Counted from the stretch's first letter, positions 1-10,614 are shown. The stretch is 64,000 bases of DNA from an uncultured Clostridia bacterium (GCA_945910815.1 CAMDZD010000003.1:1-64000), one strand, 5' to 3'. Numbers and translations are program-made. Notes: generated by a model not told the origin, from the sequence alone.

Positions 1-14
1 ACAATGACAGACTT

Positions 15-218
15 ATGCTCCGCAAACGTACTGTTATTGAATCAGTTAATGACTTTCTGAAGAATATATGCAACGTAGAGCATTCCAGACACCGCAGTAT
101 TAATAATTTTCTTGTCAATCTACTTTCTGCTCTGGCTGCTTATTCCTTTCTCCCTAAAAAGCCCTCAATATGTTCTGCTTCTGATATGCCTCAGGGGATT
201 TTATGCCTTACTGACTGA
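15..218 (+). pseudogene. IS982-family-like transposase, C-terminal remnant (runs into the window edge, 3' end disrupted)
   Basis: Peptide [51 protein letters not shown] resembles the C-terminus of IS982-type transposases; after KKPSI the sequence no longer looks like transposase. Confidence 0.7.
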
Positions 219-825
219 TTTTTTCTGTCGAACTCACGTTGTAAAGGACAGTGATAATAATTACGGTTATCACTTTTCAGATGAGGATTTATATATATAC
301 ATCATCACACATGAATGTAAACACTATTCAAACGGTGGTACAGGACTGCGTTCACTGATTGACCGTTATGTTTATTTACAGGCAAAGCAAAATACTATGG
401 ACTGGTCATATATATCAGATGAATGTAAAAAGCTTGGAATATCCGATTTTGAGAAACAAAGCCGGAATCTTTCGCAAAAGATATTTGGCAACAGCTGTGA
501 AGAATTATCAGATGAGGATAAACTAATGCTTGAATATTATCTTAAATCAGGTACATACGGCACTATGGAACATCTTTCACAGAAAAAGATAGAGAAATTC
601 AATGAGAAAACCGGAAGTACTTCCAGACTGAAATATATCCGGTACAGAATTTTTCCACCTATGGAAATATATGAGATTTATTTTCCGTTTTTCTATCGGC
701 ATAAGATTTTACTTCCCGTTGGCTGGGCATACCGTATTATAAGAGGTGTGACAGCAAGAAGAAAAAAACTGAAAAGCGAACTCAAATATCTGCACAATTA
801 TAATAATAATAAAATAAAAAAATAA
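112..825 (+). pseudogene. Truncated nucleotidyltransferase family protein (C-terminal part only; recognisable from about nt 210)
   Basis: DLYIYIITHECKHYSNGGTGLRSLIDRYVYLQ...SGTYGTMEHL is typical of the C-terminal half of NTP_transf_5-like proteins; the N-terminal half is missing and replaced by IS sequence in another frame. Confidence 0.55.
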
Positions 826-873
826 CCCCCTGTTTTTTCCATGACATAACTGCAATTCATACTTAAAAATTCG

Positions 874-896
874 AGTGCCAACTCATAGTGCCAACT
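874..896. repeat. Direct repeat AGTGCCAACT x2 (13-bp period)
   Basis: AGTGCCAACT at 874-883 and 887-896, read directly. Confidence 0.8.
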
Positions 897-945
897 TGAA
901 TTTAAAAACGGCTGTATTGCGAGGATTTCTGATAAAATCCCACAT

Positions 946-966
946 CTTCGAATCCTGTCGCCCCGA
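946..966 (+). other. tRNA 3'-end remnant, candidate att site
   Basis: CTTCGAATCCTGTCGCCCCGA looks like a T-loop/T-stem/acceptor 3' end, but upstream sequence lacks the matching T-stem 5' arm and a CGGGGCG acceptor arm. Confidence 0.55.
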
Positions 967-972
967 ATATAG

Positions 973-1010
973 AAAAACCGTGCAGATTTTTTCTGTACGG
1001 TTTATTTTTT
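973..1010 (+). terminator. Intrinsic terminator-like hairpin
   Basis: AAACCGTGCAGATTTTTTCTGTACGGTTTATTTTTT inverted repeat followed by a U-tract. Confidence 0.55.
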
Positions 1011-1099
1011 ATAATAAAAAAATTATTTTCCACTTTCTTTTTTTCAGGAAATAGTGTATAATATAAAGCAGAAACAAATTTCGGGAGGTTATCTGATTT

Positions 1100-4027
1100 A
1101 TGGAAAGATATTCGCTTGGTATAGATATAGGCTCAACAACTGTAAAAACCGTAATAATTGACGAAAAAAAGAATATATTATGCTCAAATTATCAGAGACA
1201 TTTTTCAAAGGTTCGTGAAACGGTAGCCGAACAGCTTAAAAGCATACAGAAAGCATATAAGGGCTGTGAATTTACAGTGAGTATAACAGGCTCGGCAGGG
1301 CTCGGACTTGCGGAGGGTTCGGGAATAGCATTTGTGCAGGAGGTACATTCAGCATTTATTGCAGTTAAGGAAAGACAGCCTGATGCAGATGTTGTAATTG
1401 AACTCGGAGGAGAGGACGCTAAAATTATATTCCTTACGGGCGGTACAGAACAACGAATGAATGGTTCATGTGCGGGAGGAACGGGAGCATTTATTGACCA
1501 GATGGCGACACTTCTCGGAATTACTTCCGGAGAAATGGACGAGCTTTCTCTCAAGGCGGAAAAAGTATATCCGATAGCCTCAAGGTGCGGAGTCTTTGCA
1601 AAGTCTGATATACAGCCCTTATTGAATCAGGGGGCAAGGAGAGAGGATATTTCCGCAAGTATCTTTCAGGCAGTAGTTGACCAGACTGTTTCGGGACTTG
1701 CACAGGGCAGAAGTATTGAGGGAAAAGTATTGTTTCTCGGAGGGCCTCTGTCATTTCTGAAAGGTCTTAGGAAGGCATTTGTAAAGACTCTCAGACTTTC
1801 GGAGGAAAATGCAGTATTTCCGGAAGAAGCTCCGGTATTTGTAGCATATGGGTGTGCAGTATTTTCATCAACGCTCGGCGATTACTATACTATTGAACAG
1901 ATTTCCGAAAAAATCAGAAATGCGACAGTAAACGACAATATAGTAACAGGAGAACCGCTTTTCAGAACTCATGCGGAATATGATGAATTTATATCACGCC
2001 ACAAACAGAATGACCTGAAATATGCCGATTTGCATACATACAAGGGAAATGCCTATCTTGGAATAGATTCCGGCTCAACTACAACAAAGCTTGTTCTGAT
2101 TACTGAAAACGGAGAAATGCTTTACAGTCACTATTCCTCCAATCTAGGACAGCCACTCGACAGAATTGTTGAAAAGCTGAAAGAAATTTACAGGGAAAAA
2201 AATCCGGATATTATAATAAAGGGTTCGGCAGTAACAGGTTACGGAGAGGATTTAATAAAAGCAGGTCTTTCAGTGGATTCTGGAATAGTTGAAACTGTTG
2301 CACATTTCAAATCCGCATCGTATTTCTGCCCCGACGTTGATTTTATTATAGACATAGGCGGACAGGATATAAAATGCTTTAAAATAAAGAATAATGCTAT
2401 TGACAGTATTATGCTTAATGAGGCATGTTCATCGGGTTGCGGTTCATTTATACAGACCTTTGCAATGGCTATGGGATATGATATTGCGGAATTTGCACAG
2501 CTCGGACTTTTTGCGGAAAAACCGGTTGATTTGGGTTCAAGATGTACAGTTTTTATGAACAGCAGTGTAAAACAGGCTCAGAAAGACGGAGCGTCCGTTG
2601 AGGATATTTCAGCCGGTCTGTCATCATCAATAATCAAGAATGCTATTTATAAAGTAATCCGTGCAAATTCTCCTGATGAACTCGGTCAGCATATAGTAGT
2701 GCAGGGAGGAACTTTCCTCAATGATGCCGTACTCCGTGCATTTGAAAAGGAAATTGGCAGAAATGTTATAAGACCATCAATTTCCGGACTTATGGGAGCA
2801 TTCGGGTGTGCGTTGTATGCAAAGGAAACAGCCGGAGAAAAATCCTCTCTTATATCAGCAGAAGAACTTGAAAAGTTTTCCTATAAGTCGAAATCAGTTC
2901 ACTGCGGAAAATGTACCGCAAACTGTTCGCTTAATGTGATTACTTTTGAAAACGGACGGAAATTTATTTCCGGAAACAAATGCGAAAAGGGTGCAGGCAA
3001 AACAAAATCGAATAACGTTCCCAATCTCTATGATTACAAATACACAAGTATTCTGAACTATACAAAGCAGAATCAGCCGAAAAATCCGATTGCAAGGGTA
3101 GGACTTCCGCTTGCACTCAGCTTTTATGAACAGTTACCTTTCTGGCATACATTCTTTACGACTCTCGGCTTTGAAACTGTAATTTCTGATGAAAGCTCAC
3201 GGCAGACATATTATCTCGGACAGAATACTATTCCGTCAGATACAGTATGCTATCCCGCAAAGCTTACGCATGGACATATTGAAAATCTTCTTGACAAGGG
3301 TGTTGATTTTATATTCTATCCTTGCATGAGCTATAATGTAAACGAGGGACACAGTGACAATCATTTTAACTGTCCTGTGGTTGCTTATTATCCGGAACTC
3401 CTTATAGCAAACAATCCCCGCCTTAATGATAATAATTTCAAATATCCCTATATGGATTTGAATATCAGAAAAAATGTAATAAGAGTTATGACTGAAACTC
3501 TGAAAGAATATAATGTCAGTGCATATATTCCCCACGCCTCCGATATGGGATTCAAAGCTATGATAGAATTCAGAAATTCTATTAAGAAAAAGGCTGTTGA
3601 GATTATCAATACAGCAAGACGTGAAAAGCGTAATATAATAGTCCTTGCCGGCAGACCTTACCATATAGACAAGGAAATAAATCACGGCATACATAAATTA
3701 ATAACAAGTCTCGGAATGGCAGTAGTTACCGAGGACAGCGTTGCAAGTATGTCGGAAACTCCGGAACTTCATGTTCTTAATCAGTGGACATACCATTCAA
3801 GGCTTTACCGTGCAGCGGAATTTGTAACAACACAGCCGGATATGCAACTGGTACAGCTTGTATCGTTCGGGTGCGGAATAGATGCCGTAACTTCTGACGA
3901 AGTGCGTTCCATACTCGAATCAAAGGGAAAACTCTATACACAGCTTAAAATAGATGAAATAAACAATCTCGGAGCATCTAAGATTCGTCTTAGAAGTCTT
4001 GCAGAGGCTATGAAAAACAAGAGGTGA
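1100..4027 (+). CDS. Acyl-CoA dehydratase activase-like protein with tandem BcrAD/BadFG ASKHA domains and a DUF2229-like C-terminal region
   Basis: Two ASKHA signatures (SLGIDIGSTTVKTV; YLGIDSGSTTTKLV), each with Fe-S cysteine motifs (GSCAGGTGAF / ASRCGVF; SSGCGSF / GSRCTVF), plus the HCGKCTANC cluster. Confidence 0.85.
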   Translation: MERYSLGIDIGSTTVKTVIIDEKKNILCSNYQRHFSKVRETVAEQLKSIQKAYKGCEFTVSITGSAGLGLAEGSGIAFVQEVHSAFIAVKERQPDADVVIELGGEDAKIIFLTGGTEQRMNGSCAGGTGAFIDQMATLLGITSGEMDELSLKAEKVYPIASRCGVFAKSDIQPLLNQGARREDISASIFQAVVDQTVSGLAQGRSIEGKVLFLGGPLSFLKGLRKAFVKTLRLSEENAVFPEEAPVFVAYGCAVFSSTLGDYYTIEQISEKIRNATVNDNIVTGEPLFRTHAEYDEFISRHKQNDLKYADLHTYKGNAYLGIDSGSTTTKLVLITENGEMLYSHYSSNLGQPLDRIVEKLKEIYREKNPDIIIKGSAVTGYGEDLIKAGLSVDSGIVETVAHFKSASYFCPDVDFIIDIGGQDIKCFKIKNNAIDSIMLNEACSSGCGSFIQTFAMAMGYDIAEFAQLGLFAEKPVDLGSRCTVFMNSSVKQAQKDGASVEDISAGLSSSIIKNAIYKVIRANSPDELGQHIVVQGGTFLNDAVLRAFEKEIGRNVIRPSISGLMGAFGCALYAKETAGEKSSLISAEELEKFSYKSKSVHCGKCTANCSLNVITFENGRKFISGNKCEKGAGKTKSNNVPNLYDYKYTSILNYTKQNQPKNPIARVGLPLALSFYEQLPFWHTFFTTLGFETVISDESSRQTYYLGQNTIPSDTVCYPAKLTHGHIENLLDKGVDFIFYPCMSYNVNEGHSDNHFNCPVVAYYPELLIANNPRLNDNNFKYPYMDLNIRKNVIRVMTETLKEYNVSAYIPHASDMGFKAMIEFRNSIKKKAVEIINTARREKRNIIVLAGRPYHIDKEINHGIHKLITSLGMAVVTEDSVASMSETPELHVLNQWTYHSRLYRAAEFVTTQPDMQLVQLVSFGCGIDAVTSDEVRSILESKGKLYTQLKIDEINNLGASKIRLRSLAEAMKNKR

Positions 4028-4031
4028 TAAA

Positions 4032-5264
4032 ATGTCAGAATACGCAAAATTTACGGAGGATATGATTAAAACGCATACTATACTTGTGCCGGATATGCTC
4101 CCGATACACTTCAGGCTGATTATAAAAATCTTTGAATCAGCCGGCTATAAAATGGAACTTCTTCAGAATGAATCACGTTCAGTCGTTGACGAGGGACTGA
4201 AAAACGTTCACAATGATGCATGCTACCCTGCACTGCTTGTAATAGGTCAGTTTATGGACGCTCTCAAAAGCGGAAAATATGACCCCGACAAAACTGCTCT
4301 TATAATGTCGCAGACAGGAGGCGGTTGCAGAGCATCGAATTATATACATCTTATCAGAAAATGCATGCAGAAAAATTATCCGCAGATACCTGTTCTCTCG
4401 CTTAATTTCAGCGGACTTGAAAAGGATAGTGCATTTAAAATAACTGCTCCGATGTTTCTTAAAATGCTTTATGCCGTTCTTTACGGTGATTTGCTTATGA
4501 TATGCTATAATAAATGCCGTGCGTATGAGCTTGTAAAGGGTTCGGCACTCAAAAAGCTGAATAAATGGCAGAAAATTCTCGGAAATATTTTCCGTACGGG
4601 AAGCAGTGATTATCTGCATACAAAAGCACTCTATTCACAGATTCTTGAGGATTTCGGAAAAATTGAGCTTAGCAGTGCAAAAAAGATAAAGGTCGGAATA
4701 GTAGGGGAAATATACGTTAAATATTCACCACTTGCAAACAATCACCTTGAGGATTTTCTCATATCAGAAAACTGTGAACCTGTCGTTCCGACACTTCTCG
4801 AATTTGTAATGTACTGTGCATGCGGTAATATGACGGACGGAAGACTTTATGACCATGTGACAAAATCATCTGTTATTAACGGAATAGGCTACAAGCTTAT
4901 TTACAGCAAACAGAAAGAGCTTATCAGTATTATGAAAAAGCACGGAAAATTTGACCCTCCGCATGATTTTGAACATCTCCGTCATCTTGCTGACAAGTAT
5001 ATAAATCAGGGAGTTGTAATGGGTGAAGGATGGCTTATTCCGGCGGAAATGGCATCGCTTGTTGAATCGGGAGTTGAGAATATTATATCTGCACAGCCTT
5101 TCGGTTGTCTGCCGAATCATATAGTTGCAAAGGGTATGGCAAGAAAAATAAAATCAGCATATCCCAATGCAAATATAGTCGCAATAGATTACGATGCGAG
5201 TGCAACAAGAGTAAATCAGGAAAACCGCATAAAGCTTATGATTGCAAATGCAAGGGGTGTATGA
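4032..5264 (+). CDS. 2-hydroxyacyl-CoA dehydratase D-component-like protein
   Basis: DACYPALLVIGQF, SQTGGGCRASNYI, QPFGCLPNHIVAKGM motifs; directly follows the activase gene. Confidence 0.75.
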   Translation: MSEYAKFTEDMIKTHTILVPDMLPIHFRLIIKIFESAGYKMELLQNESRSVVDEGLKNVHNDACYPALLVIGQFMDALKSGKYDPDKTALIMSQTGGGCRASNYIHLIRKCMQKNYPQIPVLSLNFSGLEKDSAFKITAPMFLKMLYAVLYGDLLMICYNKCRAYELVKGSALKKLNKWQKILGNIFRTGSSDYLHTKALYSQILEDFGKIELSSAKKIKVGIVGEIYVKYSPLANNHLEDFLISENCEPVVPTLLEFVMYCACGNMTDGRLYDHVTKSSVINGIGYKLIYSKQKELISIMKKHGKFDPPHDFEHLRHLADKYINQGVVMGEGWLIPAEMASLVESGVENIISAQPFGCLPNHIVAKGMARKIKSAYPNANIVAIDYDASATRVNQENRIKLMIANARGV

Positions 5265-5267
5265 TAT

Positions 5268-6140
5268 ATGCCTTTGATTGACAGAAACGGTAAAATTTAT
5301 AATAAAAAGGAAAAACCTTTTTCACAGGATAAAATTCTGAAATTCCTTTATGATACTGTTTTCGGAAGATGTATTCTGAAAGCTCTTACAATGCCGTTTC
5401 TTTCGGAAATTGTGGGAAAATTTATGGATTCGGAACTTTCAAAGCCACTTATAAAGCCCTTTATCCGAAAAAATAATATAAACTTATCTGAATACTATAC
5501 AGATAACATAAAATCCTACAACGATTTTTTTACAAGAAAAATCAGACCGGAAATGCGTAAGATTGACAGAAATCCCGAATCGCTTATAAGTCCGTGCGAC
5601 TCGAAATTATCCGTATATAATATAAACCATGACAGCGTTTTTGAAATAAAAGGCTCACAGTACAGCATATATGATATGATTAAAAATCCGGAGCTTGCCC
5701 GAAGATTTGAGGGTGGAATATGTCTCATATTCCGCCTTGAAGTAACTGATTATCACAGATACTGTTATTTTGATTCCGGAAGAAAAAGCAATAATGTCCA
5801 TATAAAAGGCATACTCCATACAGTAAACCCGATAGCATTCCGCAGATACAATGTATACAAGCAGAATTCCCGTGAATATACATTACTGCATACGAAAAAT
5901 TTCGGCGATGCCGTTCAGATTGAAGTAGGTGCGATGATGGTCGGAAAAATTCAGAATCATCACGGAAAATGCCATTTTGTAAGAGGTCAGGAAAAGGGAA
6001 TGTTCCTTTTCGGAGGTTCAACAATAGTATTGCTTCTGCAGAAAGACAAAGCTCTTATTGATAATGATATTATCAGAAATACAAAAAACGGCTTTGAAAC
6101 CATAGTAAAATACGGTGAAAAAATCGGTTTGAAAAAATAA
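5268..6140 (+). CDS. psd: Phosphatidylserine decarboxylase
   Basis: KSYNDFFTRKIRPEMR, YHRYCYFDSG, and an autocleavage-type motif FGGST near the C-terminus. Confidence 0.88.
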   Translation: MPLIDRNGKIYNKKEKPFSQDKILKFLYDTVFGRCILKALTMPFLSEIVGKFMDSELSKPLIKPFIRKNNINLSEYYTDNIKSYNDFFTRKIRPEMRKIDRNPESLISPCDSKLSVYNINHDSVFEIKGSQYSIYDMIKNPELARRFEGGICLIFRLEVTDYHRYCYFDSGRKSNNVHIKGILHTVNPIAFRRYNVYKQNSREYTLLHTKNFGDAVQIEVGAMMVGKIQNHHGKCHFVRGQEKGMFLFGGSTIVLLLQKDKALIDNDIIRNTKNGFETIVKYGEKIGLKK

Positions 6141-6193
6141 TATTTCCCGAAACATTATTTTTATAAATTTTGTTGCGAAAATACGGAATTATA

Positions 6194-6222
6194 TTGACTT
6201 TCCGGTGAACTTGTGATAAAAT
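6194..6222 (+). promoter_or_regulatory. Promoter for prepilin gene (TTGACT-17-TAAAAT)
   Basis: Spacing read directly. Confidence 0.55.
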
Positions 6223-6253
6223 GTTTTTCGATAAAAAACAGGGGGTATTTTTT

Positions 6254-6862
6254 ATGAAAAATTTTTCGCAAAATAATGGAAAACCAAAGGGATTCACTCT
6301 TGTGGAACTGATTGTTGTAATTGCGATTATCGGGATTCTGGCATCTGTTTTAGTTCCTTCAATTGCGGGTTATATTGAAAAAGCAAAAAATACTGCGGAT
6401 ATTTCAAATGCACGTCAGATAACAAATGCATTGCAGATTGCAATAGCAATTTCTCCGGATACAATCATTAATCATGATAATCCATGGGACGATTCTCCTT
6501 CAAACAAAGACCATGGATATGTATATGTTGATGATAATGAAGTCCGTGTTTCAAATATAGCAATAGCAAATATCCTTGAAGAAGAAGGTATTATAAAGAA
6601 TGGATATGCCTCAGAATATAAAGTCCGTCAGGGAAAAGAGGCAACGTATTCATCTGATAAAGTAAATGTTCTTTGCAAATCCAGAAAAAAATGGCAGAGG
6701 TATCAGGTTAACTTTGTATTCAGAAACGGCGGTCTTGAATTCAGTTATAGTGCAACAGAGACCCTTGATATTTCAAAAGATGCCATTACTTCAAAAAAAT
6801 TTGCAAATATGATAGGCGGACAGCCCGGCACAGATGAAATATCGCTCGGCGGAAAAAATTAA
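6254..6862 (+). CDS. Type IV prepilin/pseudopilin-like protein
   Basis: KPKG|FTLVELIVVIAIIGILASVLVPSIAGYIEKAK is a class III signal peptide; ATG at 6254 is preceded by an AGGGGG-type RBS (the ORF track starts earlier at 6221). Confidence 0.85.
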   Translation: MKNFSQNNGKPKGFTLVELIVVIAIIGILASVLVPSIAGYIEKAKNTADISNARQITNALQIAIAISPDTIINHDNPWDDSPSNKDHGYVYVDDNEVRVSNIAIANILEEEGIIKNGYASEYKVRQGKEATYSSDKVNVLCKSRKKWQRYQVNFVFRNGGLEFSYSATETLDISKDAITSKKFANMIGGQPGTDEISLGGKN

Positions 6863-6876
6863 AATCAAATCCGCTA

Positions 6877-6905
6877 TTGACAAAGGATAATTCCGGTATT
6901 ATAAT
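6877..6905 (+). promoter_or_regulatory. Promoter (TTGACA-17-TATAAT) for glyQS
   Basis: TTGACA 6877-6882, TATAAT 6900-6905. Confidence 0.65.
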
Positions 6906-6940
6906 TATTTATATATATTTGTAAGTGAGGTAAAAAATCT

Positions 6941-8347
6941 ATGCTCAGCAATGACAAAAAAGTAATGGATAAAATTGTCGATTTATGCAAGTCAAAAGGC
7001 TTTGTATATGCAGGTTCGGAAATATACGGCGGTCTTGCAAATACATGGGATTACGGCCCTTTAGGCGTTGAACTTAAAGAAAATATCAAAAAGGCATGGC
7101 GTAAGAAGTTCATACAGGAAAATCCGTATAATGTAGGTCTTGACAGTGCAATACTTATGAATCCGCAGACATGGGTTGCTTCGGGACATATAGGAGGATT
7201 CTCCGACCCGCTTATGGACTGCAAGGAATGTAAAACACGTCACAGGGCTGATAACCTTATTGAAGATTTTGACGGTACTAACGTAGCAGGCTGGACAAAT
7301 CAGCAGATGACTGACTACATAAAGGAAAAAAATATAGTATGCCCTAACTGCGGTAAATCAAATTTTACTGATATACGTCAGTTTAATCTTATGTTCAAGA
7401 CATTTCAGGGTGTAACAGAGGATTCAAAATCCGAACTCTATCTCCGTCCGGAAACAGCACAGGGTATTTTTGTAAACTTTGCAAATATTCAGCGTACATC
7501 AAGAAAGAAAATTCCTTTTGGTGTTGCACAGGTCGGAAAGTCATTCAGAAACGAAATAACTCCCGGAAACTTTATATTCCGTGTGCGTGAGTTTGAACAG
7601 ATGGAACTTGAATTTTTCTGCAAGCCGGGTACTGATTTGGAATGGTTCAATTACTGGAGAACATTCTGCAAGAATTTCCTTTTAAGTCTCGGAATTAAAG
7701 AAGAAAATATAAGACTCCGTGACCATTCACCGGAAGAACTGTGTTTCTATTCAAAGGCTACAACAGACTTCGAGTACCTTTTCCCGTTCGGCTGGGGAGA
7801 ACTCTGGGGCGTTGCTGACCGTACAGACTACGACCTTAATCAGCATATAAAGACAAGCGGAAAGTCTCTTGAATACTTTGACCCCGAAACTCATGAGAAA
7901 TACGTTCCGTATGTTATTGAGCCGTCACTCGGTGTCGAAAGACTTTTCCTTTCAATAGTTACAGAAGCTTATGACGAAGAAGAAATTGTTTCCGTTGACA
8001 AGGACGGCAACGAAAAGAAAGAAATCAGAACCGTTATGCATTTCCACCCTGCACTTGCTCCGTTTAAGGCATGTGTACTTCCTCTTGTAAAGAAGCTTAC
8101 TCCAAAGGCTCTTGAAGTATATGAAATGCTTTCAAAGAAATTCGTTGTTGATTTCGATGAAACAGGTACAATCGGAAAGAGATACCGCCGTCAGGACGAA
8201 ATCGGTACACCATTCTGTATTACATACGATTTTGATACTCTCGAAAAAGATAACTGCGTTACAGTCCGTGACCGTGACACAATGGAGCAGGAAAGAGTCA
8301 ATATTAATGATTTAGTTGCATATCTCGAAAAGAAAATTGAATTTTAA
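6941..8347 (+). CDS. glyQS: Glycine--tRNA ligase, single-chain class II type
   Basis: [75 protein letters not shown]. Confidence 0.95.
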   Translation: MLSNDKKVMDKIVDLCKSKGFVYAGSEIYGGLANTWDYGPLGVELKENIKKAWRKKFIQENPYNVGLDSAILMNPQTWVASGHIGGFSDPLMDCKECKTRHRADNLIEDFDGTNVAGWTNQQMTDYIKEKNIVCPNCGKSNFTDIRQFNLMFKTFQGVTEDSKSELYLRPETAQGIFVNFANIQRTSRKKIPFGVAQVGKSFRNEITPGNFIFRVREFEQMELEFFCKPGTDLEWFNYWRTFCKNFLLSLGIKEENIRLRDHSPEELCFYSKATTDFEYLFPFGWGELWGVADRTDYDLNQHIKTSGKSLEYFDPETHEKYVPYVIEPSLGVERLFLSIVTEAYDEEEIVSVDKDGNEKKEIRTVMHFHPALAPFKACVLPLVKKLTPKALEVYEMLSKKFVVDFDETGTIGKRYRRQDEIGTPFCITYDFDTLEKDNCVTVRDRDTMEQERVNINDLVAYLEKKIEF

Positions 8348-8444
8348 ATCATTCACGGGGGCGGATTATTTCGCCCTTTTTTATAACGGATATACTGTAT
8401 AATTAAATAAAAGCTAAAATATTTCCGAAAGAGAAGGTATTTGT

Positions 8445-10544
8445 ATGGATTATCTTGAAAACCGAGAGCTGTCGTGGTTAAAATTCAATAAAAGGGTTCT
8501 TGAAGAGGTTACTGATGAGAGTGTTCCTCTTTTAGAAAGGCTTTCATTTTCCGCTATATATCAGAGCAATCTCGATGAATTTTTCAGAGTGCGTGTCGGA
8601 ACTCTTACAGATGCAAGTGATGACAATGATACAAAGAATAAGCGTGAAAACAAAACGGGAATGACTCCGAAAGAACAGCTTGACGCTGTTTTTACGGCAG
8701 TAAGAAGATTACAGCCCCTTGCGGAAGAATCATATATTAAAACTATGGAGCTTTTAAAACCTTACGGCTATGAACAGGTTACAATCAGCTCGGCAAGCGA
8801 GGAGGAAAAATTATTCCTTGAACTTTATTTCAAAAGGGAAATCAAACCGCTTGTATCTCCGATAGTAATTGACAAATCGCACCCGTTTCCTTTTTTAAGC
8901 AATAATGCACTTTATATACTTGTACAGATTAAGGATAAGGATAAAAAGGGTATTACAATCGGAATTATCCCTGTTAAAAATGAACACTTCCCGAGAATGA
9001 TTCCGCTTGGCAACAATGGAAAACGCTTTATTCTTGCCGAAGATGTAATACTTAATTTTGCAAATCTTGTATTTAAAAATTATAAAGTTATAGATAAAGT
9101 CATTGTAAGAGTTACAAGAAATGCTGATATTGACCCCGATGATGATGACGGTGATTTCCGTGAAAGTATGGAGGAGCTTGTTTCCAAAAGACAGAAACTC
9201 AAACCGGTAAGGCTTGAACTCTCCGATAATTTCAGCGGAGATGCCCTCGAATATTTCTGCAAAAAGCTTAAAATCGAAAACAGAAATGTATTCTATTCAA
9301 GAATACCCCTTGATTTGTCGTATTTGTTTGAACTTGGCGACTTGTCAGATGATTCTTCATTAAAATATCAGAAAAGAGAACCTCAGAAATCAGCAGCGTT
9401 AAGTGAAAGCCGTTCAATTATTTCGCAGATTCGTTCAAAAGATGTGCTTTTAAGCTATCCTTATGAATCAATAGGAACTTTTATAAAGCTACTTAACGAG
9501 GCATCTGTTGATGAATCCGTAACATCAATAAAAATTACCCTCTACCGTCTTGCCCGTAACAGTAAGATTATTGAGGCTCTCTGTACTGCTTCCGAATCGG
9601 GTAAGGAAGTAATAGTTCTTGTCGAACTCCGTGCAAGATTTGATGAGGAAAATAATATAAAATGGTCAAGAGTACTTCAGGAATCCGGCTGTCGTGTAAT
9701 ATACGGCCCCAAGGATTACAAAGTACATTCCAAACTTCTGCTGATAACACGCAAAACGAAAAAAGGTACTGAATATATAACTCAGGTCGGAACGGGAAAC
9801 TATAATGAAAAAACGTCAAGGCTTTATACAGACCTTGCACTTATTACATCAAATCCCGAGATAGCCTCTGATGCGGAAAAAGTATTCAGCAAGCTTATGA
9901 AAAAGGAATTTGTTGAAAATACATCAAAGCTCCTTGTTGCCCCTCTTTGTCTGCAGAACAGAATACTTGATATGATGGACGAACAGATTAAACTCGGAAA
10001 AGACGGATATATCGGAGCAAAAATAAATTCATTAAGCGACAGAATTATTATCGACAAGCTTGTTGAGGCTTCACAGGCAGGAGTTAAAATCGACCTTGTT
10101 GTAAGAGGCATATGCTGTATTATAGCAGGAGTTGCAGGATATACTGAAAATATTACAGTCAGAAGTATCGTGGGAAGATTTCTTGAACACAGCCGTATAT
10201 ATATATTCGGAAAAAATGACGAAAACAGAAAAATATATATAAGCTCTGCCGACTATATGACAAGAAATACTACAAACCGTGTTGAAGTTGCATGTCCGGT
10301 TCTTGACCGGAAACTTAAAGACCGTGTATCTGATATGTTCAATATACTGCTTTCGGATAACGTCAAGGCAAGAATACAGCAGAGTGACGGAAACTATACA
10401 AGAGCTGTCAGAAATCCTGATGAACCCGCTGTCAACGCTCAGGAGTATTTCTATGAACTTGCATACAGAAGAACTGAAGAAAAAAAGGAACGTCAGGAGC
10501 GTTTGAAACAAAATAAAACCAAAACTGCCGTTAAAAAGAAGTAA
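8445..10544 (+). CDS. ppk1: Polyphosphate kinase 1
   Basis: NRELSWLKFNKRVLEE, SNLDEFFRVRVG, ITLYRLARNS, VELRARFDEENNI, KVHSKLLLI, GTGNYNEKTSRLYTD. Confidence 0.95.
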   Translation: MDYLENRELSWLKFNKRVLEEVTDESVPLLERLSFSAIYQSNLDEFFRVRVGTLTDASDDNDTKNKRENKTGMTPKEQLDAVFTAVRRLQPLAEESYIKTMELLKPYGYEQVTISSASEEEKLFLELYFKREIKPLVSPIVIDKSHPFPFLSNNALYILVQIKDKDKKGITIGIIPVKNEHFPRMIPLGNNGKRFILAEDVILNFANLVFKNYKVIDKVIVRVTRNADIDPDDDDGDFRESMEELVSKRQKLKPVRLELSDNFSGDALEYFCKKLKIENRNVFYSRIPLDLSYLFELGDLSDDSSLKYQKREPQKSAALSESRSIISQIRSKDVLLSYPYESIGTFIKLLNEASVDESVTSIKITLYRLARNSKIIEALCTASESGKEVIVLVELRARFDEENNIKWSRVLQESGCRVIYGPKDYKVHSKLLLITRKTKKGTEYITQVGTGNYNEKTSRLYTDLALITSNPEIASDAEKVFSKLMKKEFVENTSKLLVAPLCLQNRILDMMDEQIKLGKDGYIGAKINSLSDRIIIDKLVEASQAGVKIDLVVRGICCIIAGVAGYTENITVRSIVGRFLEHSRIYIFGKNDENRKIYISSADYMTRNTTNRVEVACPVLDRKLKDRVSDMFNILLSDNVKARIQQSDGNYTRAVRNPDEPAVNAQEYFYELAYRRTEEKKERQERLKQNKTKTAVKKK

Positions 10545-10614
10545 ATTACCTTAATTTTTGCTGATTTTTTCCTAAATATTCGTATAGTTCAAAAATATTT
10601 GTGTAATAATGCTA

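Noticed and set aside
901-966. Complete tRNA gene ending at 966
   Set aside because: Acceptor 5' arm and matching T-stem 5' arm are missing; only the 3' end resembles a tRNA.
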